DNA from: Methanosarcinales archaeon
GTDB lineage: Archaea > Halobacteriota > Syntropharchaeia > Alkanophagales > Methanospirareceae
Length of the DNA stretch: 7,504 bases
Direction: 5' to 3'
Assembly: GCA_025464425.1 (NCBI GenBank)
Contig: JAODGV010000005.1
Span: forward strand, 1 to 7,504
Below are positions 1-6,918 of the stretch, piece after piece. The notes below the pieces were generated by a model. The model made no database searches, had not been told where the DNA came from, and worked only from the letters and a program-made list of their open reading frames with translations. Positions within the stretch are counted from its first letter, which is position 1, and the number at the start of each line of letters is the position of its first letter. A program made the translations under genes and the position numbers.

Positions 1-1626
1 ATGACGAAGCTGCATGCGGGTGGCAAGTTCGATAACAAGGTATATAAGGTCTCAGGTGGCTTGCATGGTGTCGGTATCTCGGTTGTTAATGCCCTGTCCG
101 AATGGCTGGAGGTGGAGATACGCCGGAATGGTAAGAGCTATTACCAGCGGTATGAGCATGGTAATCCAGTATGCAGCCTGAAGGAGTTGAGTATGCAGAA
201 TGATGGCTGGTCTCGTGGCACTGAGGTGACTTTCAAGCCTGATACGCATATATTCGGTACTTACGAATTTGATGCCTCCATCTTGAGTTCCAGACTACGA
301 GAACTTGCGTTCCTCAACCCTGGCGTGAAGCTATCGCTACGTGACGAGCGAACTGGCAAATCGCAGGTATTCAAGTATGACGGTGGCATCGCTTCTTTCC
401 TGGAATACATAAACCGTGACAAGAAGGTACTTCACCAGCCGATAATATTCGAGGATGAGAAGGGGGAGGTAAAGGTGGCGATAGGGATTCAGTACAACGA
501 TAGCTACACAGAGAGCATATTCTCGTTCGTGAATAATGTCAAGACGGTGGAGGGCGGTAAGCATGTCAGTGGTTTCAAAGCCGCACTGACACGTGTGCTC
601 AATGAGTACGGTAAAGAGAAGAACGCATTGAAGAAGATATCACTTGATGGTGATGATGTAAGAGAGGGTCTCGCTGCGGTTATAAGTGTGAAATTGCGTG
701 AGCCACAGTTTGAAGGACAGACGAAGACGAAACTGGGTAACAGCGAGGTCAAAGGCATTGTGGAATCCATCACGAGGGAACACCTCTGGGATTTCCTCAA
801 TGAGAACCCGCACGATGCCGATAACATAATACGAAAAGCACTTGAGGCTGCTCGTGCACGAGAAGCGGCACGGCACGCACGTGAGATGGTACGCAAGAAG
901 GACTTCTTCGCTGATTCTCTACCAGGCAAGCTTGCTGATTGCTCGGAAAGAGACCCAGCGAAACGCGAGATATACATCGTGGAGGGTGATTCTGCCGGCG
1001 GGTCGGCGAAACAGGCACGGGATAAGAACTTCCAGGCTATTCTTCCCATTCGCGGTAAGATATTGAATGTAGAGAAGGCGCGTCTGGATAAGGTTCTGAA
1101 GAGTAATGAGATTCGTGCTCTTGTTACTGCACTCGGTGCAGGTATAGGTGAAGATTTCGACCTGCAGAAGATGCGATATAAAAGGATAATAATAATGAGT
1201 GATGCGGATGTTGATGGTGCGCATATAAGGACGCTGTTACTGACCTTCTTCTATCGTTACATGCAGGAACTGGTGAGTGCGAACTATGTGTACATAGCAC
1301 TGCCACCGCTGTACATGGTGAAGAAGGGCAATGCGACCAGATACGCATTCTCTGATGAGGAATACGCGGAGATACTGAAGGAGCTCAATGTCAGGGAAGG
1401 CGATCCGGGCGTGAAGATACAGCGTTATAAGGGTCTGGGCGAGATGAATCCTGAACAGCTATGGGAGACGACGATGAACCCACGGACACGCTGCATAAAA
1501 CGAGTAACTCTGGAGGATGCTGCCGAAGCCGACTGGATATTCACGGTATTGATGGGCGAGGAAGTGGAGCCGAGGAAGAAGTTCATACAGGAACATGCGA
1601 AGGAAGTGATGAATCTTGATATATGA
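1..1626 (+). CDS. gyrB: DNA gyrase subunit B (5'-truncated by window edge)
   Basis: This is the ATPase and TOPRIM subunit of type IIA topoisomerase, which with GyrA introduces negative supercoils in cytoplasmic DNA using ATP. The 541 visible residues contain the ATP-lid motif GGLHGVG (residues 19-25), the transducer QTK loop (Q240, K242), the TOPRIM acidic motif EGDSAGG (328-334), the metal-binding DADVDG (401-406) and QRYKGLGEMNPEQLW (474-488). The codon at base 1 is probably not the true start: the sequence MTKLHAGGKF is normally internal in GyrB. By comparison with E. coli numbering of the QTK motif, about 95 N-terminal residues, including the first ATP-binding motifs, lie outside the window. 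The full protein would be near 636 residues, the usual length for forms lacking the large insertion of Gram-negative GyrB. The stop TGA overlaps the trm5 start (ATGA). GyrA is not in the window. GyrB is chosen over the archaeal TopoVI-B, which lacks a TOPRIM domain; bacterial-type ParE is the less likely alternative. Confidence 0.96.
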   Translation: MTKLHAGGKFDNKVYKVSGGLHGVGISVVNALSEWLEVEIRRNGKSYYQRYEHGNPVCSLKELSMQNDGWSRGTEVTFKPDTHIFGTYEFDASILSSRLRELAFLNPGVKLSLRDERTGKSQVFKYDGGIASFLEYINRDKKVLHQPIIFEDEKGEVKVAIGIQYNDSYTESIFSFVNNVKTVEGGKHVSGFKAALTRVLNEYGKEKNALKKISLDGDDVREGLAAVISVKLREPQFEGQTKTKLGNSEVKGIVESITREHLWDFLNENPHDADNIIRKALEAARAREAARHAREMVRKKDFFADSLPGKLADCSERDPAKREIYIVEGDSAGGSAKQARDKNFQAILPIRGKILNVEKARLDKVLKSNEIRALVTALGAGIGEDFDLQKMRYKRIIIMSDADVDGAHIRTLLLTFFYRYMQELVSANYVYIALPPLYMVKKGNATRYAFSDEEYAEILKELNVREGDPGVKIQRYKGLGEMNPEQLWETTMNPRTRCIKRVTLEDAAEADWIFTVLMGEEVEPRKKFIQEHAKEVMNLDI

Positions 1627-2681
1627 GTTTTATAGAGCCATGTCCGTGTGTGAAGGTTCGTAAGGAGCATGGCGAAGAAGTTCGTCTGGCGTTAAAAGCA
1701 GCTAACCTGCTCAGAACGGATTTGAGAATCCAGCATGATGATGAGTTCGTGTACTTACCGCTGACCGCGGAGCAAGTGCTCGAAGCTGCTGAGCTGAATG
1801 TTGAGATAGAACTCTGCAATCGTGAGTTTGAAGCTCTGGATAAGAGTAGCATAGTGGAGCTAACCGGATTAAAACCGTCATACGAGATAGTGGGTGATAT
1901 CGCGGTACTGACCACTGAACTGCCGGATGCTGAAGCGGTAGCCTCTGCAATACTGAAACTGCACCGGAATATTAAGGTGGTGGCGAGACGGAAATCGCAT
2001 GTTGAGGGTGTGTTCCGGCGACGGAAAATAGAGATAATCGCAGGTGAACAGCGAACCGAGACCATGCATAAGGAGAACGGATGCAGGTACAAACTCGACC
2101 TGGAACGCGTTTATTTCAATCCCCGGCTGGCTACTGAGCGAGCGCGTGTGGCATCGCTTGTTGCGCCTGGTGAGGTGGTGATAGACATGTTCGCGGGTGT
2201 TGGTCCTTTTTCCATACTGATAGCGCGGCGTGTGCCAGAAAGCCGTGTCATTGCGATAGATATCAATCCTGATGCGATAAGGTATCTCAGAGAGAACATC
2301 AGACTGAATGGTGTGACGAATGTGACACCCGTAGAGGGTGATGTGCGAATGCTCCACAGTGAGTTCATGGATACGGCAGATCGGATAATAATGAACCTGC
2401 CGGGGAATGCTCATGAGTATCTACCTGAAGCGATAGGGATGCTCAAGCCCGAGGGTGGAACTATACACTTCTATACCGTGGAATCAATGAACCGTGGCGA
2501 GGCGAGCAGTGCACTTCTTGATAAGGCAAAACAGAAGTTCATGATGTATTTGCGGGATGCCAGTGCGGAGATATTGGCTGCGAGGAAGGTTAAGGCTTAT
2601 GCCCCTTATGCGTATATCGCTGGTATAGATGCGAAGGTATATAAACAAGTGCATGGTGGCGGGCGGCGAAATGTTAGATAA
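1623..2681 (+). CDS. trm5: tRNA (guanine-37-N1)-methyltransferase, archaeal Trm5 type
   Basis: Trm5 transfers a methyl group from S-adenosylmethionine to N1 of G37, next to the anticodon of tRNAs, which prevents +1 frameshifting during translation. The 352 residues fit the archaeal three-domain form: a small N-terminal D1 domain (about 1-65) beginning CVKVRKEHGEE, a middle domain (about 90-170) with the R144-T-E-T-x-H motif and YFNPRLATER (164-173), and a class I Rossmann methyltransferase domain (about 175-345). SAM-binding motif I is VVIDMFAGVGPFS (185-197), the acidic loop-2 motif is AIDINPDA (211-218), and the catalytic-site motif is N258-L-P260. E184, just before motif I, lies where the family places its general base. 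The start ATG overlaps the gyrB stop by 4 nt (ATGA), indicating translational coupling; a weak purine-rich stretch, GGAAGTGA, lies about 13 nt upstream. The presence of a D1 domain favours the Trm5b/c branch over Trm5a, though I cannot place it exactly. Confidence 0.94.
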   Translation: MSFIEPCPCVKVRKEHGEEVRLALKAANLLRTDLRIQHDDEFVYLPLTAEQVLEAAELNVEIELCNREFEALDKSSIVELTGLKPSYEIVGDIAVLTTELPDAEAVASAILKLHRNIKVVARRKSHVEGVFRRRKIEIIAGEQRTETMHKENGCRYKLDLERVYFNPRLATERARVASLVAPGEVVIDMFAGVGPFSILIARRVPESRVIAIDINPDAIRYLRENIRLNGVTNVTPVEGDVRMLHSEFMDTADRIIMNLPGNAHEYLPEAIGMLKPEGGTIHFYTVESMNRGEASSALLDKAKQKFMMYLRDASAEILAARKVKAYAPYAYIAGIDAKVYKQVHGGGRRNVR

Positions 2682-2683
2682 AC

Positions 2684-2692
2684 ATTTTAAAT
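2684..2692 (+). promoter_or_regulatory. Putative TATA box of the membrane-protein gene
   Basis: The AT-rich run ATTTTAAAT is centred about 26 nt upstream of the ATG at 2714, inside the 32-nt gap after trm5. That is the usual archaeal distance from TATA box to transcription start, so the message would begin at or very near the ATG and be leaderless. No Shine-Dalgarno sequence lies before this ATG, which fits. This is inference from spacing and composition only; readthrough from gyrB-trm5 is also possible. Confidence 0.42.
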
Positions 2693-2713
2693 CACAGGTT
2701 CAAACATTAGTTT

Positions 2714-3709
2714 ATGGAAATACGCAAAAAGATACTGCTCAGCTCTTCTATTTCTATAAGCATCCTCACATTCGTGTATATTCTCATCTTCTCGCCTTAT
2801 CGTATAACATCCGCGACTTTTGTGGCGATTAAGACCGTTAACCCCCTGTTCTTTACTGCTGCACTGAGCATGCACATGCTCGCATGGCTAATATGGAGTC
2901 TGAGGCAGAAGGTGATAAGTGATTTTTTAGATGCCCGTGATGATCTCAGATTCTCGCAATCTGTGAAGATAGTTCTTGCGAGTCTCTTCGCTGCGTGCAT
3001 AACACCATCTCAATTCGGCGGCGAACCTGTGCGTATATATCTGCTGAAACGGAACGGACTCACAGTGGGTGACAGTACCGCTGTTGTATTTGGTGAACGG
3101 TCACTGGATTTCATTGTCGGTATGGTGGGTGCCGCGATGAGTTTCATACTCTTCAGAACAGTGATACCCGGGCATTCGTTATTCTTCACAGCCATGGGCA
3201 TCATCCTGCTGCTCGGTGTTATACTGATAGCATACGGGCTGGCGAAGCCGGAGAAGCTGAAACTGCTCATTAACTGGCTATTCTCAAAGCTAAGGGTGCA
3301 CAAACTGGAGCGCATACGCGACTGGCTACATCAGGAGCTTGAGAATTTCCATGAAGCGCATAAGAGAATCCAGCGAGAAGGTAAGAGGATATTGATAATC
3401 GCTTTTATTCTGACAATCACTTTCTGGCTCGTGGAATTCTCAATACCATCGCTTATCCTGATCGGGCTGGGTGCGGATCCGTTCTGGATTTATTCCATCG
3501 CAGCACAATTCATCATCCTCATAATTGCTGCAATGCCGTTGAGCCCTGGTAGCAGTGGCATATCTGAGATCAGCATCACATATCTCTACCATACGCTCGT
3601 GGGTATGCACTTACTGGGCGTATTCACGCTATTGCTACGATTGAGTACGTACTATGCGAGCATGATTGCAGGTGCGATTGTGAGCATGAAAGTTATGACT
3701 GAGCTTTAG
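2714..3709 (+). CDS. UPF0104 / LPG-synthase TM-domain family integral membrane protein (putative lipid flippase-like)
   Basis: This 331-residue polytopic membrane protein has hydrophobic segments at about 7-27, 44-62, 83-97, 127-147, 157-175, 225-250, 256-275 and 299-325. Family signatures are the polar motif TPSQFGGEPVRIYLLKR (97-113), the GERSLDF segment (127-133) and the late PLSPGSSGISEIS motif (275-287), which together mark the lysylphosphatidylglycerol-synthetase transmembrane / UPF0104 family. A basic, amphipathic cytoplasmic or interfacial loop (about 176-224) separates the two halves. The family includes the membrane half of bacterial MprF and archaeal AglD-type relatives; proposed roles are lipid flipping or lipid-linked sugar handling. 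No soluble aminoacyl-transferase or glycosyltransferase domain is attached or adjacent, so the substrate is unknown. A start at 2714 leaves a short basic N-terminus (MEIRKK) before the first membrane segment, typical of a true start. Its TAG stop overlaps the convergent DUF39 stop by 4 nt. Confidence 0.85.
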   Translation: MEIRKKILLSSSISISILTFVYILIFSPYRITSATFVAIKTVNPLFFTAALSMHMLAWLIWSLRQKVISDFLDARDDLRFSQSVKIVLASLFAACITPSQFGGEPVRIYLLKRNGLTVGDSTAVVFGERSLDFIVGMVGAAMSFILFRTVIPGHSLFFTAMGIILLLGVILIAYGLAKPEKLKLLINWLFSKLRVHKLERIRDWLHQELENFHEAHKRIQREGKRILIIAFILTITFWLVEFSIPSLILIGLGADPFWIYSIAAQFIILIIAAMPLSPGSSGISEISITYLYHTLVGMHLLGVFTLLLRLSTYYASMIAGAIVSMKVMTEL

Positions 3710-5229
3710 AACTTCAGTTTCCACTCCCATCTCCTTCGTTTACCTATCAATTTGCTTATCTCGTCACTTGTTACCATCCCGATGACCCGCATCTCAGGGT
3801 CAACAACCGGCAATGCGGATATGTTGTAGCGCTCAAATTTACGTATTACCAGTTCTAAGGGCTCTTCTTCATCCGCGGTTATTACCTTACGCGTCATTAT
3901 CTCTGCCAGACCTTCGTGCCGCTGCGCCACCGCGGTTGAGATATCCCATGCAGTGACTATCCCGACCAGCCTGCCATCCTTTGCCACGACCGGTATATGT
4001 GTGTTCTGAGTATCCAGAATCAATTTAGCGGCATCTGCTATGGTGGCGCCCTCATATATCGTCTTGACCTCGCGTATCATGACGTCTTTGACCAGTGGCA
4101 GCTCCTTGGTCTGTTTCATCGGCTTGAATGGTGTATCTCGTGGCAGACGTTCAACGGGCAGGGTCAAAAAGAACTCACCTCGCTCTATCCATTTCTTCAG
4201 CTCTTTCGCCACTCGATCCGCCATGAAGAAACTGGAAAGAGGCGAAGTTGGTACTTCTTTACCGTTTATCTCAATCGTTCCGGATTTCAACTCCTCGTAT
4301 GTCACCTCTCGCACTACCGGTCGTTCACGCCGGCAAACGCCATAATCAAGCACCCCGGTCCTTATATCCGCATCCCTTATCCCGGTCTTCTGCGCTATTC
4401 GCTCGTTCAATACAGGTATAGGAATCCCGATGCCTACATAGAGCGTTGCACCATAACCGAAGAATGTTGCACCACGCAAGAATTCAGGGCTCATATCCCT
4501 GAGATTACCGATGACCATCAGCGTACCGAAGCCTTTAGCAGGGTTATGCTGCGTACCCATACCTATTACATACCCTTTTGCACCGCAGAGGAATATCCGC
4601 GTACCGGGTCCTATGGTCTCGTAGTCCGGATCGTTTATCAGTGGTGATAGTGCGCCGGCACCAGAATAATTGGCATTACGATAATTCGGTAATAACGTAC
4701 CCATATAGGTATAAAGAGTACGTTCTGTGGAGTTGGTTGCAACATTATAGCGCTGATACGCGTTCCTTGGGTTCACCATTACCGCCTGATTCAGGTCTTC
4801 TATCGTCAGTGTCGTCTCTATCTCTTTACGGGGATAACAGTCAGTGCCGTAGGCTTTAGCACGCATATCTACCTGTTTACCGGCTGTTAAATCCTCTATC
4901 ACATGTCCACCGCCGTATTCCTCGCCTCTGTCCTCCGATAGCTGCGCTGCACCGAGATAGGCATCAACTGCTGCGATACCGGTATACGCTTCCACCTCGT
5001 TCAGCCATACACGTTGCATCTTTATCGGTGGATCCGCATGACCGAAATTGATAAACACGCCTGAGGAGCACATGGGACCAAAAGTACCGGTAGTAACGAC
5101 ATCAACCTCCCGTGCCGCACGTTCCGCGCCCAGTTCCTCCACCAGCTCACTCATTCTGTCCGCAGTGACAACATGAACGCTTCCATCGCGTATCCGCTCG
5201 TTTATCTCCGCTATGCTCTTCTCCACCAT
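3706..5229 (-). CDS. L-aspartate semialdehyde sulfurtransferase (DUF39/HcyBio) with CBS pair
   Basis: This 507-residue protein belongs to the homocysteine biosynthesis (DUF39) family. In methanogens the family is implicated in making homocysteine from aspartate semialdehyde and a sulfide-derived sulfur, bypassing O-acetyl- or O-succinylhomoserine. The DUF39 domain spans about 5-370. It has Cys54 in GPMCSSG and Cys131 in GTDCYPRKE, at the positions I recall as the conserved cysteines of the Methanosarcina acetivorans enzyme MA1821, plus Cys215 in FLCGAKG and Cys299. Two CBS repeats follow (about 380-435 and 441-497); length and layout match M. jannaschii MJ0100, whose CBS pair is known to bind SAM and methylthioadenosine, which suggests product-pathway sensing here too. 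The start ATG at 5229 gives the family-typical N-terminus (K-S-I-A-E-I-N-E-R-I). No Shine-Dalgarno site is visible. The NIL/4Fe-4S partner protein (MA1822-like), often encoded beside it, is not in the window. Confidence 0.9.
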   Translation of the reverse strand: MVEKSIAEINERIRDGSVHVVTADRMSELVEELGAERAAREVDVVTTGTFGPMCSSGVFINFGHADPPIKMQRVWLNEVEAYTGIAAVDAYLGAAQLSEDRGEEYGGGHVIEDLTAGKQVDMRAKAYGTDCYPRKEIETTLTIEDLNQAVMVNPRNAYQRYNVATNSTERTLYTYMGTLLPNYRNANYSGAGALSPLINDPDYETIGPGTRIFLCGAKGYVIGMGTQHNPAKGFGTLMVIGNLRDMSPEFLRGATFFGYGATLYVGIGIPIPVLNERIAQKTGIRDADIRTGVLDYGVCRRERPVVREVTYEELKSGTIEINGKEVPTSPLSSFFMADRVAKELKKWIERGEFFLTLPVERLPRDTPFKPMKQTKELPLVKDVMIREVKTIYEGATIADAAKLILDTQNTHIPVVAKDGRLVGIVTAWDISTAVAQRHEGLAEIMTRKVITADEEEPLELVIRKFERYNISALPVVDPEMRVIGMVTSDEISKLIGKRRRWEWKLKF

Positions 5230-5252
5230 GCTTAAAGGATAAGTAAATCTGT

Positions 5253-5261
5253 CTTCTTAAA
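5253..5261 (-). promoter_or_regulatory. Putative TATA box of the DUF39-CBS gene
   Basis: Read on the minus strand, TTTAAGAAG is centred about 28 nt before the ATG at 5229, and is preceded by a purine-rich AAGG that could act as a BRE. Transcription would then start within a few bases of the ATG, giving a nearly leaderless message, in line with the missing Shine-Dalgarno site. A second AT-rich stretch at 5238-5249 is too close to the start codon to serve. Confidence 0.38.
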
Positions 5262-5288
5262 CCTTATGCCTATGTATGTTGCGGAAAG

Positions 5289-5312
5289 CTGGATGGATCG
5301 GTGAATATCCAG
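5289..5312. repeat. Short inverted repeat upstream of the DUF39 promoter
   Basis: CTGGAT and ATCCAG form a 6-bp perfect inverted repeat around a 12-nt spacer, about 30 nt upstream of the putative TATA box. A regulator-binding site is possible from its place, but a repeat this short is also expected by chance. Confidence 0.25.
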
Positions 5313-5389
5313 TAGTGGTCTCAATTGCAACTCTATCTGCGGCTCGCTCGTCCGGGGATCATACACCAATGACAGTGCTTACCACACTA

Positions 5390-6610
5390 CTAAGTACCGT
5401 ACATCATATAACAGCCGATGAAATCACTCAGTATCGGCATCAAATCCATGCCCCTGATCCTGCACATGCCGCCGGAAGCTGCGGAAAGTTCGTCAAAACG
5501 TTTGACATCGTCCCTGCGAACGCCTTCTCCTTTTATTACAATCGGTACCGGATCGCTACTGTGGCGCTTTATGGATACAGGAGTGCTGTGGTCTGCTGTA
5601 ATAGCAATGTAAGCATCCACATCCTTCAGCACCGATACGAGCTCTCGATCTATTCGTGCGATCATCTCTCGCTTGCCCTCGAAATCGCCATCATGACCCA
5701 TGTTATCTGTCGCTTTCACATGCACGAAAACGAGATCGTTAGTCCGCAGTGCGTCTAACGCCGCTTCTGCCTTGCTGGTGAGATTCGTGTCTGCCCTGCC
5801 CGTAGCACCCTCCACTTCCTTGACAGACATACCTATATATTTCGCCACACCCTTATATAGAGAAGCGCCGGCTATGCATGCCGCACTCAGCCCGAACCGC
5901 TCGGTTAATGATGGTATTCGCCTGTAACTGCCCGCACCACGCAGAAGTAGTATATTAGCGGGTAATTCGCCCTTATTACGCCTATCTTCATTTACTGGAT
6001 GCCTGTTCAGCAGTTCATAACTGCGCCTTACAAGTTCGTTCACCACGTATGCGGTCCTCCGCTCCGCTTCACCGTCCACTCGTGGCTTGCATTCGGGAAC
6101 AGCACCGCCCGCTTCATGCGTATCAACATCAGAAACGCGATTTGAGAGATTATCACCCTTCATAACCACCGCACACCTGTGCTCTGTGGTGTTCTTCACG
6201 TATATCCTCACGCCATCAATCTCAAGTCCATCAATCACATCCGCCAGCTCTTTACTGCCCTTCCTACCGGCTCTGCGATCAATAATCCGCATATTCGCAT
6301 CAACAGTGGCGAGATTCGCTCTGAACGCCACATCGCCCTCCTGCAACTCCATATCAGCGCCGAGCGCCTCGAAAACGCCCCTGCCTGGATAAAAATCGTA
6401 GGGGTCATACCCGAACAGAGCTAAGTGTGCGGTATCACTACCCGGAACTATTCCCGGGGCGATTACATCCATAAGCCCACTGATACCCGATTCGCTCACT
6501 GCATCCATATTGGGTGTCGCAGCAGCTTGCAGTGGCGTCTTACCGCCTGAAGTGGGACGATCACCGAGCCCGTCGCAGATGAGCAAAATCACCTTCGCAC
6601 TGTCTCTCAT
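5390..6610 (-). CDS. apgM: 2,3-bisphosphoglycerate-independent phosphoglycerate mutase, archaeal type
   Basis: ApgM interconverts 2- and 3-phosphoglycerate in cytoplasmic glycolysis and gluconeogenesis without a bisphosphoglycerate cofactor, using a phosphoserine intermediate and two divalent metals. The 406 residues match the archaeal length (about 400, shorter than bacterial GpmI at about 510). Visible alkaline-phosphatase-superfamily motifs are the first metal ligand D13 in CDGLGDRP, the catalytic serine S58 in GSDTAHLALFGYDP, the DNMGHDGD cluster (302-309), TADHSTP with D340 and H341, and H350. The start ATG at 6610 lies one base after the porD stop and has a purine-rich site GAGGG (6620-6616) five bases upstream, so translation is likely coupled to porD. 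The gene ends with two consecutive in-frame TAG codons (5392-5387). Its place in an operon with oxidoreductase subunits suggests a role in building sugars from pyruvate. Confidence 0.95.
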   Translation of the reverse strand: MRDSAKVILLICDGLGDRPTSGGKTPLQAAATPNMDAVSESGISGLMDVIAPGIVPGSDTAHLALFGYDPYDFYPGRGVFEALGADMELQEGDVAFRANLATVDANMRIIDRRAGRKGSKELADVIDGLEIDGVRIYVKNTTEHRCAVVMKGDNLSNRVSDVDTHEAGGAVPECKPRVDGEAERRTAYVVNELVRRSYELLNRHPVNEDRRNKGELPANILLLRGAGSYRRIPSLTERFGLSAACIAGASLYKGVAKYIGMSVKEVEGATGRADTNLTSKAEAALDALRTNDLVFVHVKATDNMGHDGDFEGKREMIARIDRELVSVLKDVDAYIAITADHSTPVSIKRHSSDPVPIVIKGEGVRRDDVKRFDELSAASGGMCRIRGMDLMPILSDFIGCYMMYGT

Positions 6611-6611
6611 C

Positions 6612-6905
6612 TCATCCCTCTTCCTTCTCTTCTTCCATCGTTATTACACCGCGCGGGCATTCATGCGCACAGATCCCACAGCCCTTGCAATAATAAAGAT
6701 CCGCTTCGAAGTAGCCTTCTTCTGTCTCCGCTATGCAACCCTCAGGGCAATATATATAGCATATGCCGCACTTTATACACCGTTCGTTATCACGTACCGG
6801 TCGCTCAGACCGCCAATCGCCGGTTTTATATGCGGATGCACTACCTGGCTCGGTGACTACGGAGCCGGGTTTCAGCTCTTTCCAGCCAGGCATCTCTTCT
6901 ACCAT
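6612..6905 (-). CDS. porD: 2-oxoacid (probably pyruvate):ferredoxin oxidoreductase delta subunit
   Basis: This 97-residue ferredoxin-like subunit carries electrons between the thiamine-diphosphate catalytic core and external ferredoxin. It has two 4Fe-4S motifs, C43-x2-C46-x2-C49-x3-C53-P and C73-x2-C76-x2-C79-x3-C83-P, each followed by the usual Pro-Glu/Arg-Gly. The N-terminal stretch (about 6-38) with GWKEL, VTEPGSA, KTGDWRSERPV is characteristic of PorD/VorD subunits and separates it from ordinary ferredoxins. The ATG at 6905 is supported by a strong Shine-Dalgarno GGAGGG ending seven bases upstream; Met5 is a less likely start. It follows the gamma subunit gene by 13 nt and precedes apgM by one base. 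Pyruvate is the favoured substrate because of the N-terminal motif and the apgM neighbour, but branched-chain 2-oxoacid (Vor) enzymes have near-identical delta subunits. The C-terminus is strongly acidic (EEEKEEG). Confidence 0.85.
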   Translation of the reverse strand: MVEEMPGWKELKPGSVVTEPGSASAYKTGDWRSERPVRDNERCIKCGICYIYCPEGCIAETEEGYFEADLYYCKGCGICAHECPRGVITMEEEKEEG

Positions 6906-6912
6906 TTCTCAA

Positions 6913-6918
6913 CCCTCC
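6913..6918 (-). promoter_or_regulatory. Shine-Dalgarno site of porD
   Basis: GGAGGG directly follows the porG stop TGA and sits seven bases before the porD ATG at 6905. It fixes that start codon and shows that this organism uses Shine-Dalgarno initiation for internal operon genes. Confidence 0.8.

Larger units (their letters stand above)
5230..5389. other. Intergenic region between apgM and the DUF39 gene
   Basis: These 160 nt separate two minus-strand genes. I see no tRNA, no convincing small gene and no T-rich terminator after apgM. The part nearest the DUF39 gene holds a TATA-like box. Further upstream is a short inverted repeat, CTGGAT (5289-5294) and ATCCAG (5307-5312), with a 12-nt spacer; it could be an operator half-site pair or chance. 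The longest minus-strand ATG frame I followed here has nine codons and no family resemblance. Confidence 0.6.

Noticed and set aside
1..3. ATG at base 1 as the true start of gyrB
   Set aside because: The following LHAGGKF motif is normally about 95 residues into GyrB, so this is an internal methionine at the window edge.
504..1049. 181-codon open frame on the minus strand inside gyrB
   Set aside because: It lies wholly antisense to clearly recognised GyrB, is Ser/Arg/Ala-rich with no family motif, and is a by-product of gyrB codon usage.
1583..2414. Two minus-strand open frames of 169 and 178 codons across trm5
   Set aside because: Both are antisense to an intact, motif-rich Trm5 and show no recognisable domain.
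3997..4647. 216-codon plus-strand open frame opposite the DUF39 gene
   Set aside because: The composition is odd (rich in Tyr, His, Arg), there is no domain, and the opposite strand encodes conserved DUF39 residues throughout.
5281..5389. Possible tRNA or riboswitch in the apgM-DUF39 gap
   Set aside because: No acceptor/T-arm pairing or GTTCGAATC-like T-loop is visible, and a promoter at 5253-5261 would leave no leader RNA for a riboswitch.
5276..5758. 160-codon plus-strand open frame beginning in the apgM-DUF39 gap
   Set aside because: Most of it is antisense to the conserved C-terminal half of ApgM; no ribosome-binding site or family resemblance supports it.
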